A stretch of 64,000 bases of DNA from Termitidicoccus mucosus (GCF_038725785.1 NZ_CP109796.1:6634501-6698500), one strand, 5' to 3'. Positions 9,001-16,451 are shown, counted from the stretch's first letter. Numbers and translations: made by a program. Notes: a model not told the origin generated them from the sequence alone.

Positions 9001-11902
9001 TGTCATCGCGCGGACCGGCGAACTGGCCACGACCGCGGCGGACTTCGTCCACGCGCTCACCGGCTCCGGTCTGCTCGCCGTGACCGCGGCCGGCGGCGCG
9101 TTCGACTTCGTTGCCACGACCGGCACGCACTTCGCCGGCACCGTCGCGCTGGCGAACACCGCGCTTACCCTCGGCACGAATGCCGCGCACGCGTTCAACG
9201 CCGCCGCGCTGGCCAACGCCACGCTCCGGCTCGACGCCGGCGGCGCGCTCCACGCCGCGAACGAGACCCGCCGGCTCGGCGGCCTCACCCTCGACGGCGG
9301 CGCGCTCTGGCTGCCGATGAACGGCGTTGACCCCGCGAAGGTCCTCACTGTCGGCACGCTCTCCGTCGCCGACCTCGGCAGCACGGTCGTTTTCGAAAAC
9401 TACACCGGCGGCACGGCCGCGATCAGCGACGCCACGCAGCAAAAGAACTGGCTCGACCAGGACAACCTCACCGACAACGCGACGCTGCTCGTCGCCGCCG
9501 GCACGCTCGCCGAGGCCGCGCCGCGCCAGATCGCCATCCACAAGGCCGACGGCTCCGCGCTCGAAAACGGCCAGACGATCGAGCACGACGAGGTTTTTGC
9601 CATCTACAACTACACCGCGCAAACAAGCGGCAGCGCCGACGCCCACACCAGCGGCACGCTCGCGCCCGGCCTCTACTACGACTACGTGCTCGCCGAGCTG
9701 AACGTGAAGACCGGCACCACGCTCGCGCTCGACACCACCGGCGCCGCGGACAACACGCTCAGCGCCGCCATTACCGGCGACGGCAGCGTCACCTACGCGA
9801 CCGGCTCGACCCTGATCCTCACCGGCACGAACACCTATTCCGGCGCCAGCACGATCCTCACCGGCACCGTGGTCGCCGGCGTTGACAGCGCGCTCGGCCA
9901 CACCAGCCGCCTCGACATCGCCGCGCCCGGCGTCTTCGACCTCAACGGCCGCGCGCAGACCGTCTCCGGCGGCGGCGTGATAGACGGCCACCTGACCGGC
10001 ACCGGCGCGCTCACGCTCACCGGCGGCACGCTGACGGTCAACAGCGCCAACCCCGGCTACACCGCGCAAACCAGCATCGGCTCCGGCGCGACCGCGCATC
10101 TGGCAAACACCGCCGGCTTGGGCAACGGCGGCATCCAGCTCGACGGCACGCTGCGCACCGACGCCACCGGCGCGCTGCAAAACACGCTCTTCGGCTATGG
10201 CCTGTTTCATGCCGCCAGCGGCACCGTCACGCTCGCCAGTGACAGCGCCGGCTTCCACGGCACCGGCAGCGTCGCCGCCGGGGCGCGCGTCACCGCCACT
10301 CACGAAAATGCCCTCGGCGCCGCCGCCATCGGCGCCGCCTCCGGCGCGACCTTCGAGCAGAAAAACTTCACCGGCGTCCTGCGCAATACGCTCTCCGGCG
10401 CGGGCACGCACCTCGTGACCAACGCCACGCTGCTCCTCGACAATCCAGCCGCCTACCAGATTGCGAACACCACGCTCGATGCGAACGCCGCGCTCGTGCT
10501 CGACGCCGGCGGCTACCGGTTCGGCACGCTCAACATGAACGGCGGCGCGCTGGCCTTCTCCGCCGCGAACACGACCGGCACCGTGACCATCGCCGCGCTC
10601 GGCAATACTTCGGGCAATTTTTACCTGAACGCCGACCTCTCCGGCCTGGGCGGGAGCGTTTCCGGCACCATCGCCCGCGCCGCCACCATTGCGAACTTCC
10701 TCGACATCACGAACGACGGCGCCGGCACGCACAACGTGCACCTCGCCACCAACGGCACCGAGCCCGCCGGCCCGAACATCGCGCTGGAGCTCATCCACAC
10801 CGGCGGCACGCAAAGCACCTTCACCCTTGTCGGCGGCAAAATCGAAACCGAGCTCACCTCCCTCGAGCTCATGCGCGGGGACGGCAGCGCCTACATCCCC
10901 GATCCCAACATGTGGTATCTGACCGACGCCGGCCTCAGCCACGCCGCCGACGCGATCCTCAGCACCGCCTCCTCCCTCGCGCTCGACTGGGCCAACGCCC
11001 TCGACAGCCTCCACCTGCGCATGGGCGACCTCCGCGCCGAAAACCTCGCCTCCCTTGACGGCGGCAACGCCGCCGCCATAAAAAGAGGCAGCGCCTCCGG
11101 CAACGTCTGGGTGCGCTCGCGCGGCTACCGCCTCGACGCCTCGAACCGCGTCTCCGGCATGGGTTTTGAGCAATACGGCTACGGCATGACCGCCGGCGCC
11201 GACCGGACCTTCGAGACCGGGGCCGGTGCGAACCTCCTCGGCGGCTTCATCGACATGGGCGGCGTCAGCCGCAAGTTCGACAATTCCGGCACGGGCGAAA
11301 CCCGCAGCGTGGGCGTCGGCGCCTACGCCACGCTCCTGCACGCGGACGGCTGGTTCGTTGACGCGGTCGGACGCGCCGACCGGTATAAAAACGGGTTCGA
11401 CGCCCGCGCCGCCAACGGACGGGTGACGCACGCCGACTACAACGTGAAAGGCCTGAGCCTGAGCGTGGAGGCGGGCCGCCGCCTGCAACGCGCCGACGGC
11501 TGGTGGCTCGAGCCCGCCGCGCAGGCCTCGGTGCTCTGGCTGGGCCGCGCCTCCTACGACACCCGCGCGACCTCCGACCAGCGCGCGATCAAGGTGCGCG
11601 TGGACGATTCCGAGACCTGGCAGTACCGGGCGCTCCTGCGTTTTGGCCGCCAGTTCCACGGCAGCCGGTGGCATCCCTACGGCAAGCTTGCCGCCGTCGC
11701 GGTCGATTCCTCCGGCGGCGGCATCACCGCCCACGGCAAGACGTTTAACGCCGGCTTCGACGGCAAGCGCGTCGAGTTCGGCCTGGGCGCGAGCTATCGC
11801 GTCAACGACCTCAGCCAGTTGTATCTGGACTACGAATACGCCAGGGCCGCCGCCTACGAGCGCCCCTGGAGCATCAACCTCGGCTACCGCCGCCTCTGGT
11901 AA
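1..11902 (+). CDS. Giant autotransporter, 3' part (passenger repeats plus C-terminal beta-barrel)
   Basis: The reading frame is already open at base 2, so the start lies upstream; the GTG at 26 is an internal Val. At least 3,966 residues are visible. The passenger is built of Gly/Thr/Ala-rich beta-helix repeats of the PATR (autotransporter-associated beta-strand) type, with recurrent GTTTI..GTVIAG motifs. About 2.7-3.8 kb holds T5SS/PEP-CTERM-type repeats (TGSGHWE..VGSAGSGTL). Near 3.84-4.33 kb is a RGAFIT.. / AHGDFTV.. module, and near 5.03 kb a new W-rich segment begins. Three long modules follow at 6.0-10.0 kb. The last ~270 residues, from GNVWVRSRGYRLDAS, resemble a type Va autotransporter barrel and end in LGYRRLW, with the terminal aromatic residue typical of outer-membrane barrels. 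Known for the family: the barrel inserts in the outer membrane and exports the passenger. The ligand and whether the passenger is cleaved are unknown. Confidence 0.9.
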   Translation, partial: INLGGGTRVLDNPFVITAGITPVFTGGTLVFDADSSLVGSSTLNGTWTPRGGALVVFGKNHVIEGTGGFGNTNGGKNLRFLGGDNTFTGGLSMDNVSASTIEIGASSTQDGAGVVTAGPIGVGTFTTNVNARLAVYSDDALVTTHILGNTVNLSGGNGIIFGKSAAAENTADTLVLSAGTLALAQNNDTAFNIGAGATLRVDSKITDGAAGRQLVKTGDGVLELDNTANEISAGIQARAGIVRDRVTGASVTVGGGAPTAFGTGPLSTYAASGDAGAFEIAADDGAFVTIAGNNAFLLNDNGALRVTGNGVTTILGAGGSLVSTSAAGREGRLVADYVQTTDYTLGVKLAAQHWELGAGTVQLTRANLLNTTGTITLAAGAVLDIQKNTQLIQNLIVNGNAAIDVTGDGNPQTPVVLTLGNITVNGGLLTFAGWQGDPGTGLGATILKSTLSAGRVITGVSLQAGSDVVRVVRNTQGENVLLPYADLFTWDGTYNNIWTTDNWSKSTGHSLVEQPDSNTATATFHTGSAALAGATITLDADKTLTGLFFEGADKEDFTIDGNGYRLTLDSDQTGPNVATTLQNTGVSDVTLDVGLRISYGSDSYGRGLDIVQDGAGALIFNQQLSGIEATVTVSGTGAGAVVFNAQNTFSKAFVLESGNVWLGIDGDATGGPLGHGVITLQSGALRGVTVAPGSEGNPAAYTDADRVLERPYLLDGGFAKAGTRALVLHGTGTLASDSTVTVADASGTLILGTAAHELALGAHTLTAAGPGVTRLDGALTGAGHLEQTGPGALIVNAASRHTGTTTIAAGGTLALAAANAIASSTSVVVDGVLTTTGTQTLNNLAGTAATADILIPGGTIGANDVLALRNTRDTVYAGAITSGSGYTSVVKTGTGTLTLTGSSDLAAGTVNSALSTTSGRVAVDEGALVLTGSGRMSDAYAEIGSAAGTSGTLLVNSGAVWEGSLVIVGSSGAGVLVLTDTAVIRTRGANIGSEASAAGVADVTGSGHWEVTDGFRVGSAGSGTLRITQSGSVRVGSSQEFEIGGPAGFVSVGDDGLLDVDTYIVVGGGIGGTLADGSGTLSLTGSGRVRAGNLFIGSSATGSGTGAVLAGGDSRLESGGFVMVGHTENNTGTLDISGHAVVGGTYGGLVGLGTNAVGAATVRDDGLWESGSAFVVGFWGSGTLAIADRAIVRVGGDSFVGGGAIIDYSDPLQPAYTGHGSGAATVSGTALWDTAGNFHNGYTDAGGTGAGSLSIAGSGSVAVGGTYFQNAGSSLALTLPASGTRGAFITAGSGTLGGALVIAGYTAPATGTTALEVLASATTHTLIHAAGGTLAGDFASVTGGTGAGTPDYIYQGVHKTADGRDYNLAHGLSWQIGGTRAHGDFTVASGSAFDVNIALSDTAGHAGWTGDTLTKKGDGLLILSASNAYSGTTLVTAGTLRATDAGAFGSSRLDVSSAALAELSGLTGTLVNALAGTGTLRVAGGSDLDYRGAATAWDGDTRVDSGLLRVNSLLGSAASALTVSAGGTLGGSGTLGGLVMVNAGGHLAPGNSAGTLSTAGDLVLTGAILDFELNAITNPGHNPVPGNDLVNVGGDLVLAGTSTLNITSTGAALAKGEYDLIHYGTAGTGTLSGGAANIALGVFNGTSVSTLADAPKYLVSTAETGWVKLLYDFGYFAHWDGGDSSKWTNTGDPDGGSGTWYAPGANSAYTAWSGSNGAPNGEWLGSPPEDAGFAIFGGTAGTVTVDNTPAGSFTGGTIHFSGAQFKVDGYLLTGGTLTTGGTDAVVFNMTAGATIATTLTGTHAIEKAGAGTLTLAGANTTTGTIGILDGALVMTHTGALGAGAVVVGAGAGATTKTLRVSTGDIVFASTLSGTGLLHVDLGSSTSTFNFNSSAAGAGFTGTALFETSAYALDNDALAGAAVVLGTANTTTVATGTQRLASSNTNGLTIDGANVIFAYTTGSRADGVILTDTLDGVSGTITITNTTTALTGTTGLLDKNLLRQDEATLVRLVTAFVTTGTNLALAGGGTTTAAVRDAGSTVTATAIYTQALDYTNGLSVNYALTQLDLLANQTTTLSGDDTAAPAGGADFTAQITGAGNLAIAATSAITLSASNAHTGTTTITSGTVIAGADDALGQTSFLSLESLASFDLNTHSQTLASGSIGGKLLGAASGSLDVTGLLEITSTNAGFAANVGVTGTTTLRNTQALGDTGTLTAGGLVRLDGATGTLAKTIAGTGTVALANSSSVALTGVNTLASGGRWTVAVGSALRASSTANLGAADILFDGMLTVANTANETLGNALSGSGAFVKEAAGNLTISQSNAFAGTSTVAGGTLTLQNLFGTGTGAVANNATLDLAGTGAFANALSGTGVTIASGGVSLRGANTGFTGTLAVTGTADITANTQIGGTGATGAKVVIAAGGELATTATTFVHALTGSGVLAVNASANGGVFDFETASGTAFAGTVKLDATTLHLGTSAAHDHNALALANAKLRVLAGSTLAANAETRKLGGLDLGAGGVTLLDMTGVAPTEVLRTGTLWVDSAAKVAFKGYANSGTVDSTGADPAKNFLDQDSINDTATLLVAADTLAPGSGNKQIAITTESGSALAGGRQIDYGNVVASYDYTGVTASASTAFSVVGSATAGLYYNYALTVLDIKSGTTLTLTTAGATDHTLAAEITGSGNLELIAGTGNLTLSHSNSYTGTTTIASGTVIAGADDALGRTAYLGYGPGAAFDLDDKTQILASGSIGGKLLGASSGSLGVTGLLDVTGTNAAFAASVGVTGTAILHNTSALGDSGTLTAGGLVRLDGATGALAKTVAGTGTVALVNSSSVALTGTNTLTADGEWTVDAGSALRASSTANLGAADILFDGLFTIANTANETLANKLAGSGTFVKEAAGNLTISQSNAFTGSAGILAGTLTLANNLDGLGTATIANSSTLALSGTGAFANTISGTGVNLVSGSVALAGTNTSFTGTLAVTGTAAITTNDNIGGTGAASASVVIARTGELATTAADFVHALTGSGLLAVTAAGGAFDFVATTGTHFAGTVALANTALTLGTNAAHAFNAAALANATLRLDAGGALHAANETRRLGGLTLDGGALWLPMNGVDPAKVLTVGTLSVADLGSTVVFENYTGGTAAISDATQQKNWLDQDNLTDNATLLVAAGTLAEAAPRQIAIHKADGSALENGQTIEHDEVFAIYNYTAQTSGSADAHTSGTLAPGLYYDYVLAELNVKTGTTLALDTTGAADNTLSAAITGDGSVTYATGSTLILTGTNTYSGASTILTGTVVAGVDSALGHTSRLDIAAPGVFDLNGRAQTVSGGGVIDGHLTGTGALTLTGGTLTVNSANPGYTAQTSIGSGATAHLANTAGLGNGGIQLDGTLRTDATGALQNTLFGYGLFHAASGTVTLASDSAGFHGTGSVAAGARVTATHENALGAAAIGAASGATFEQKNFTGVLRNTLSGAGTHLVTNATLLLDNPAAYQIANTTLDANAALVLDAGGYRFGTLNMNGGALAFSAANTTGTVTIAALGNTSGNFYLNADLSGLGGSVSGTIARAATIANFLDITNDGAGTHNVHLATNGTEPAGPNIALELIHTGGTQSTFTLVGGKIETELTSLELMRGDGSAYIPDPNMWYLTDAGLSHAADAILSTASSLALDWANALDSLHLRMGDLRAENLASLDGGNAAAIKRGSASGNVWVRSRGYRLDASNRVSGMGFEQYGYGMTAGADRTFETGAGANLLGGFIDMGGVSRKFDNSGTGETRSVGVGAYATLLHADGWFVDAVGRADRYKNGFDARAANGRVTHADYNVKGLSLSVEAGRRLQRADGWWLEPAAQASVLWLGRASYDTRATSDQRAIKVRVDDSETWQYRALLRFGRQFHGSRWHPYGKLAAVAVDSSGGGITAHGKTFNAGFDGKRVEFGLGASYRVNDLSQLYLDYEYARAAAYERPWSINLGYRRLW
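5650..5694. repeat. TTCAAC microrepeat plus perfect palindrome inside the giant gene
   Basis: Four TTCAAC hexamers (5650-5674, one extra T) are followed directly by CCAGCGCCGCAGGCGCTGG (5676-5694), an 8-bp perfect stem with a 3-base loop. The block is in frame and gives an unusually Ser/Thr/Phe/Asn-rich stretch (SSTSTFNFNSSAAGAGF) in a passenger otherwise written with GC-rich codons. It looks like an inserted repeat element, but origin is inference. Confidence 0.55.
6415..6450. repeat. Four 9-bp GTCC(C/T)TTGN-type tandem units in frame
   Basis: GTCC recurs exactly every 9 bp at 6415, 6424, 6433 and 6442. The unit length keeps the reading frame and encodes S-F-L / S-L-E / S-L-A / S-F-D. The equivalent place in the next module (near 8162-8200) has no such repeat and reads RTAYLGYGPGAAFDL. 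This suggests a local tandem insertion. Confidence 0.6.
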
Positions 11903-11918
11903 GCGAAGGCCGTCTGTC

Positions 11919-12332
11919 ATGAAGACCGGACCAACAGCGGGCGGCGCGGGCCGGAACCCAAACCCCGTGCCGCCGGAGGGCGCGCGGGAGCCGGTGCTGA
12001 TCGACTCGCTGCCCATGGTGCGGTACAGCTTTGTCGTGCGCGGGCATCTGGCCAGCGGCGCCCAAGTCACCATCAAGGGCGTGGTTTATGCCAGAAGGGG
12101 GTTGTATTATCAGGCGCGGGCGCGGGTGCTCGATTCCGTCCTGAAGGAGATCCCCACGCTCCAACTCGACGAGGAAGAACTCGTCGGGCTGCGGATGCAG
12201 ACGGGCGGCGGCAGATGCATCCCGCCGGAAAATCTCGGCTTCCTCGGATGCTCACGGGCGCGGCACCCCGCGACCGTGAGCGCGGCTGCGCAGGCAGGGG
12301 AGGCGAATTTTCACAGCCCGATGGGGCAATGA
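11919..12332 (+). CDS. Small hypothetical protein downstream of the autotransporter
   Basis: 137 residues, starting at the ATG 16 bases after the stop of the giant gene, so it could be co-transcribed with it. There is no signal peptide and no membrane segment. The N-terminal 20 residues are Gly/Pro-rich; the middle (VRYSFVVRGHL...VTIKGVVYARRGLYYQARARVLDSVL) alternates hydrophobic and charged residues and could form a small beta-rich fold; an acidic stretch (LDEEEL) follows. I do not recognise the family. A longer in-frame reading upstream overlaps the autotransporter barrel and is unlikely to be used. Confidence 0.5.
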   Translation: MKTGPTAGGAGRNPNPVPPEGAREPVLIDSLPMVRYSFVVRGHLASGAQVTIKGVVYARRGLYYQARARVLDSVLKEIPTLQLDEEELVGLRMQTGGGRCIPPENLGFLGCSRARHPATVSAAAQAGEANFHSPMGQ

Positions 12333-12544
12333 ATATGGTGAGATGGTCCAGCCCGTCGTTGCCTTTGATCAGAATTTGTCCGGCGCGGCATCACGGGCCG
12401 GTCTCTTTGTCGGGCCAAAGATAACGGTTACTCCGAGCATGTATCATTTCTTGCGGGGAGAAGAGAATAGGCCGGGTGCTCGTCATAGCCGCCGGTGCGC
12501 ATGCGAACTTTAACGATGTTCCATTGCGAGGTTTTTCATGGCGG

Positions 12545-13762
12545 CTAGAATTGCGGCGCCATCGGGATGCCGGGGAAGCTGTTGAGCATCGAGGACTGGC
12601 CCGCGTCGATGGCGATGGCGCCGGAAGGGAAAGCCTCGATGGGCTCCGGTATCTGCTCTGGAACAAGACGGGGGACGCGATTGCCGCGTCGGATATGCAC
12701 GGACTCGGGGGTTTCTCTGGATTTGAATTGAAACGGGAATCCGGTGAACGGTTTTCCGGCCAGCTGGCAGTCCAGGAAGTCGTTTGTGATTTTTTCAATG
12801 GATTCGCGGATGCGCCCGATGACGGCCTGGGGATGGCCGGCCTTGTTGACGGGGATGGTGACGGAGCCCGCGAATTCCTTGCGGGGATGGAGGGTGTTTG
12901 CAGGGGTTGCGCCCGAGTCTTGGAGATAGAGCCGGACGACGGCGTGCCGGGACCGGTGCAGGTCGAACGAGGCCTCGGCACGGGCGCGGGCGCTGCCGGC
13001 GGCGCGGTTTTTCTTGGTCAGGTCGAGGATGTAATGTCCCCGGAAGTTTTGGTTGTGGAAGTTGACGGCGCGGTATTCCAGCACGGGGATGTCGGCTTCG
13101 CGGGCGGCTTGGTCGTAGTTGCGCGGGCAGTCGGGGATGCCGTTTTTGAAGAACAGCACCCCGGCGGGGTATTTTTTATTGTAAACGTTGAAGGGGGTGA
13201 CGGAGAAGGTGTCTTTTCCCACGGTGAAGGCCGGGATGGCGCGGGCGCTGGACACGGCTGCGTCGATGTCGGCATTATAGATTTTAAGGAATTCGAAAAC
13301 GGCGTCGAGCCTGCGGACGGGGGAATGGTCGAATTCGCACAGGAGGCGGGCGCATTGTTTTTCCTTGGGAGTGCCGGCTTTTCCGATGATTTCGATGAGA
13401 AAATCGAGGGTATTGTTGGAAAAGGCCCATGTTCCCGCCGGAAGGGTGAGATTGCATGGGGTGCCGAGGGCGATTGAATTTCCGTCGATTTCGAAACCGT
13501 GGTTTTGCAAACCGGCCGCGTCGATGCGGATGACGGCGCCAGAGCGGGCGTCGGCTTCGAGAATACCGCCGGGGTTTTGAACAACGGCATCGGTGCGGGC
13601 GATGATTTCGGAGGTGCGGAACCGGATGGGTTCATTTTGCCCGGTTGCGAAAAAATCGGACAGGACGAGGCTGTCCTGGGTGATGTCCTGTGCGAGGCGG
13701 GGCAGCCGGTGCTGGGGGATCCCGAGAAACAGGAAAGGAGGAAGCTGGTCTGGCTGGTGCAT
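12545..13762 (-). CDS. Unrecognised 405-residue protein
   Basis: Start chosen at the ATG giving MHQPDQLPPFLFLGIPQHR. The frame is open for 66 more codons upstream, but that part is low-complexity and overlaps a probable promoter region. The protein is soluble-looking: no signal peptide and no clear membrane helix. It has mixed alpha/beta character with normal amino-acid balance (for example FHNQNFRGHYILDLTKKN and GFEIDGNSIALGTPCNLTLPAGTW), which supports real coding rather than a shadow. It is convergent with the gene ending at 12332 and divergent from the DUF3829-like pair at 14255. I do not recognise a family and assign no function. Confidence 0.65.
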   Translation of the reverse strand: MHQPDQLPPFLFLGIPQHRLPRLAQDITQDSLVLSDFFATGQNEPIRFRTSEIIARTDAVVQNPGGILEADARSGAVIRIDAAGLQNHGFEIDGNSIALGTPCNLTLPAGTWAFSNNTLDFLIEIIGKAGTPKEKQCARLLCEFDHSPVRRLDAVFEFLKIYNADIDAAVSSARAIPAFTVGKDTFSVTPFNVYNKKYPAGVLFFKNGIPDCPRNYDQAAREADIPVLEYRAVNFHNQNFRGHYILDLTKKNRAAGSARARAEASFDLHRSRHAVVRLYLQDSGATPANTLHPRKEFAGSVTIPVNKAGHPQAVIGRIRESIEKITNDFLDCQLAGKPFTGFPFQFKSRETPESVHIRRGNRVPRLVPEQIPEPIEAFPSGAIAIDAGQSSMLNSFPGIPMAPQF

Positions 13763-14157
13763 GGAGTGCGTATGAGCATTTGGCGGATTTTCCGGTAAAT
13801 TTTTTGGGCTTTTTAAGCCGGGCCGATTAGTCTCTGCCGGGGTTGGTGCCACTTTCGATGCCCACGCAAAGGACGGGGAAACATGCAAATTCCTGTCTTT
13901 TGTTCTTGCCGAGCCCCTTAGGCGCATTTTTCTATCCGTCATGTTTTTGCATTGGAGCACCAGAGCACCAGTCTGGAACCATCAACAAATCCGCAACCGC
14001 TTGAAAATGAGCTTGACCACGCATGATTCGCCTTCGCAGCGACGTTCGCTCCCAAGCTCTATCCCTGTCCTAAAAGTGACCTTCCCGGGACGTATTGTGT
14101 CCCGATGAAACGCCTTGGGCCGTTGGGCCGCATCATCTTTCCCCTGCCTTTTCTGGA

Positions 14158-14179
14158 GGGACGGTCTCCGTGCCGTCCC
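14158..14179. repeat. REP-like GC-rich palindrome
   Basis: GGGACGG and CCGTCCC form a perfect 7-bp stem around an 8-base loop, preceded by TGGA and followed by a C run and the (CA)7 tract. The form (short G-rich head, then a palindrome, intergenic) fits bacterial REP-type elements. Copy number in the genome cannot be seen from the window. Confidence 0.45.
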
Positions 14180-14206
14180 CCACACACACACACACGGCTC
14201 CTATTA

Positions 14207-14225
14207 TATTTCTGAAAAAGAAATA
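14207..14225. promoter_or_regulatory. AT-rich palindrome upstream of the DUF3829-like pair
   Basis: TATTTCT-GAAAA-AGAAATA is a perfect 7-bp inverted repeat ending 29 bases before the ATG at 14255, inside the only strongly AT-rich stretch of this region. It could be an operator or part of the promoter and 5' leader of the 14255/15326 gene pair. Confidence 0.4.
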
Positions 14226-14254
14226 ATATCAGAACCACCCAATCATTAAGCCCT

Positions 14255-15271
14255 ATGAAAACAAAACTCCTCATCCTCGCCTGCGTGCTCGCCGCTCCCG
14301 GCGTCATCACCCGTCACGCGACCGCCGCCGACGGCATCGCGCCCGATGCGGCCTATGAACAAATGGTCGATGGCCGCATCGCCGTGAACTACTACAACGA
14401 ATACCTTCAGGAAATCGTCGTGGACGCCCGCTCCTACCTCGTCAAAGGGCTGGCGGACGCCATGGGGCACCTCGACGAGTTTGTCGCCAAAGGAGACTAC
14501 GGCCACGGCGGCCCCGTTTTCTCCAGTAACTGGCGGAACGCGAAAGACATTCTCAGCCTCCCCACGCGCGTCCCCGACTGGTATGCCGCCGCCGACCTGA
14601 AACTCTTCAAAAACGGCATCGACCAAATCCGCAAAGACACCGACGAAACCCTCAAACTCTGCGAAGACCTCCAAAAATACCTCCAATACAACGGCGGCTG
14701 GAAAAACGACAAATGCCAGAAATACACCGACGCCAGACCCCGCCTGCAAACCCTCCTCGCCAGCCTGCAAAAAAACACCGACGCGCTCGACCGGCGCGCC
14801 CTCGAAATGGCCCTCGCCGGCGAAAAACTCTACTGGGCGCAGGATAAAGCGCTCGGCTACTTCGTCGCCACCATGAAAGCCGACACCGACACCGCCGCCG
14901 CCCTCGAAACCCTCGTCCAGAACCCCGAACTCCAGAAAGAAGGCAACACCGCCGCCGCCGCGACCCTCCCCAAGGCCGAGAAACTCCTCGAAACCCTCAA
15001 GGCATCCCTCGCGAAAAACGCGAATCTCGTCACCCCCATGCTCGGCGACTCGCTCAAAAACAATAAAGAACGCTTCTACAACCAGTGGCTCAAAGATTTT
15101 ATAGAAAGCGCCGAAAAATACATCATGCCCGGCCTGAAAAAAGGCGTCCTCAAGGCGGACGAAAGCGAACGACTGCACGGCGCGGGCGACAACCTCGGCC
15201 GCCACTACGACGACTGCATCGCCACCTACACCTACAACGGCGGCATCGCCATCAAATATAAGCGCCTCTGA
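14255..15271 (+). CDS. Exported DUF3829-like protein
   Basis: 338 residues. The N-terminus (MKTKLLILACVLAAPGVITRHATAAD) is a classic Sec signal peptide with probable cleavage after ATA-A. The mature protein is helical and rich in Lys, Asp and Tyr, with NYYNEYLQEIV near residue 50 and a central KYLQYNGGWKNDKCQKYTDARPRLQTLL segment. That layout resembles the YiiG/DUF3829 family, whose function is unknown. The next gene (15326) is a paralogue carrying a lipobox, and both share the YLQYNG/TYYKAED..KFLMARPR-type core. The pair probably forms one transcription unit. Predicted location is the periplasm. Family assignment is by pattern only. Confidence 0.7.
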   Translation: MKTKLLILACVLAAPGVITRHATAADGIAPDAAYEQMVDGRIAVNYYNEYLQEIVVDARSYLVKGLADAMGHLDEFVAKGDYGHGGPVFSSNWRNAKDILSLPTRVPDWYAAADLKLFKNGIDQIRKDTDETLKLCEDLQKYLQYNGGWKNDKCQKYTDARPRLQTLLASLQKNTDALDRRALEMALAGEKLYWAQDKALGYFVATMKADTDTAAALETLVQNPELQKEGNTAAAATLPKAEKLLETLKASLAKNANLVTPMLGDSLKNNKERFYNQWLKDFIESAEKYIMPGLKKGVLKADESERLHGAGDNLGRHYDDCIATYTYNGGIAIKYKRL

Positions 15272-15325
15272 CCGCCCCCGCGACGCCACCAGGAACAACC
15301 CACCACCATAGTGAAAACAAACACC

Positions 15326-16375
15326 ATGAAAAAACTCTCCGCGCTCCTCCGCACCCTCGCCGCGCTCGCGCTCGCCTGCCCGGTGCTCATCCTCACCGGT
15401 TGCGGCAAAAACGCCAAATCCGCGTCCGGCCCGTCCCGGCACGACGACGCCGCGCCTCCCGCCGGCGGCGACGAAGGCGAAAGCGCCGTCGCCTTTTATA
15501 ACAGCTTCCTCGGCTTCCGCGGAGTCTCGCAGTCCATCTTCGAAAAAGTCGGGGAAGCCCTCGAAACATGCGAAAAAGCCGTCGAGGGCGGCATGTCCGG
15601 CTCCGATCGCCTCGTCTGGAACGGCGTCATCCCGTCAAATTCGCAAATCACGAAAATCCCCGCCTATCAATTCGGCGCGCCGTCGGGGTTCGCCAAGAAC
15701 AATAAAAACTACATCAATCCCCGCATCGAAACCGTGAAGCAGGATGTCGCCGCCCTGCTCAAGGAAATCGAAACCCTGCAAACCTACTATAAAGCCGAGG
15801 ACTACAAAAGCGACTGGCACAAAAAATTCCTCATGGCCAGGCCCCGCATCGAAAACCTCATGACGCGCATCGCCAAAACCAACAAGGAAGTTTATAAACT
15901 CGCCGACACGCTCTCCGAGGAAACCGACCGCAAAAACATCGCCAAGTCGCCCGACGGCGCCTTCATCCTCAACATGCGCCACGCGATCGACAAAGCCCGC
16001 GACCGCGCCGACCTCATCCTCGACAACGGCTTTGAGGACACCCGCTACGGCCTCGGCGTCTCCGACGAGGAACGCCGCCAGATGATCGCCAAGGCCGCCC
16101 CCATCTGCGACAAGTTCGACGCCCTCACCAAGGAACTCGACGACATGTGCGCCAAATACAAAACCGCCGACAAAAAAGTGATCAAAGGCACGCAGGCGGA
16201 AAAAGTTTACGACGGCTTTTTCGCCAGCCATGAAAAATCGGACGCCGATATGCGCCGCATCATCCGCGAACTCCGCGAAAACGGCTACACCAACGACCAG
16301 CAGACGGTCGGCGACTCCGTCGGCGCCCTCATCAAGGCGCACAACGAATTCCTGAAATCACGCGGAGGGAAGTAA
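15326..16375 (+). CDS. DUF3829-like lipoprotein
   Basis: 349 residues from the ATG giving MKKLSALLRTLAALALACPVLILTGCG. The lipobox LTGC marks Cys25 as the lipidated residue, followed by a Ser/Pro/Gly-rich linker. A GTG 15 bases upstream in the same frame is a weaker start. The core QTYYKAEDYKSDWHKKFLMARPRIENLMTRI fits the YiiG/DUF3829 pattern and is paralogous to the preceding gene. The rest is a charged helical domain. Spacing to the previous gene is 54 bases, consistent with an operon. Predicted to be anchored in a membrane facing the periplasm; the function of the family is unknown. Confidence 0.75.
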   Translation: MKKLSALLRTLAALALACPVLILTGCGKNAKSASGPSRHDDAAPPAGGDEGESAVAFYNSFLGFRGVSQSIFEKVGEALETCEKAVEGGMSGSDRLVWNGVIPSNSQITKIPAYQFGAPSGFAKNNKNYINPRIETVKQDVAALLKEIETLQTYYKAEDYKSDWHKKFLMARPRIENLMTRIAKTNKEVYKLADTLSEETDRKNIAKSPDGAFILNMRHAIDKARDRADLILDNGFEDTRYGLGVSDEERRQMIAKAAPICDKFDALTKELDDMCAKYKTADKKVIKGTQAEKVYDGFFASHEKSDADMRRIIRELRENGYTNDQQTVGDSVGALIKAHNEFLKSRGGK

Positions 16376-16388
16376 ACCGGAATCCATC

Positions 16389-16403
16389 GCGGGCGAAGCC
16401 CGC
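16389..16403. repeat. GCGGGC-GAA-GCCCGC palindrome
   Basis: Perfect 6-bp stem with a GAA loop, 14 bases after the stop of the lipoprotein gene. There is no T run, so it is either a REP-like element or a weak terminator. Confidence 0.4.
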
Positions 16404-16451
16404 TCAGCATCCATCCCGCCGCAAACGAAAGCATGATCACCCTCTCACAAG

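Larger units (their letters stand above)
13763..14254. other. Divergent intergenic region with palindromes and a CA repeat
   Basis: This 492-bp spacer separates the minus gene starting at 13762 from the plus gene starting at 14255. It holds an inverted repeat CGGGAC-N7-GTCCCG (14086-14104), a REP-like palindrome GGGACGG-N8-CCGTCCC (14158-14179), a (CA)7 tract (14181-14194) and an AT-rich palindrome next to the downstream start (14207-14225). I see no credible gene in it. Confidence 0.6.

Noticed and set aside
5657-12076. Long minus-strand frames (901 and 1,028 codons) opposite the first giant gene
   Set aside because: Same antisense composition effect; no start signals, no recognisable domain, and the plus strand encodes the autotransporter and its barrel.
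12476-13477. 333-codon plus frame opposite the unrecognised minus gene
   Set aside because: Biased Gly/Val/Asp composition typical of a shadow; the minus frame has balanced composition. Neither has a known family, so some doubt remains.
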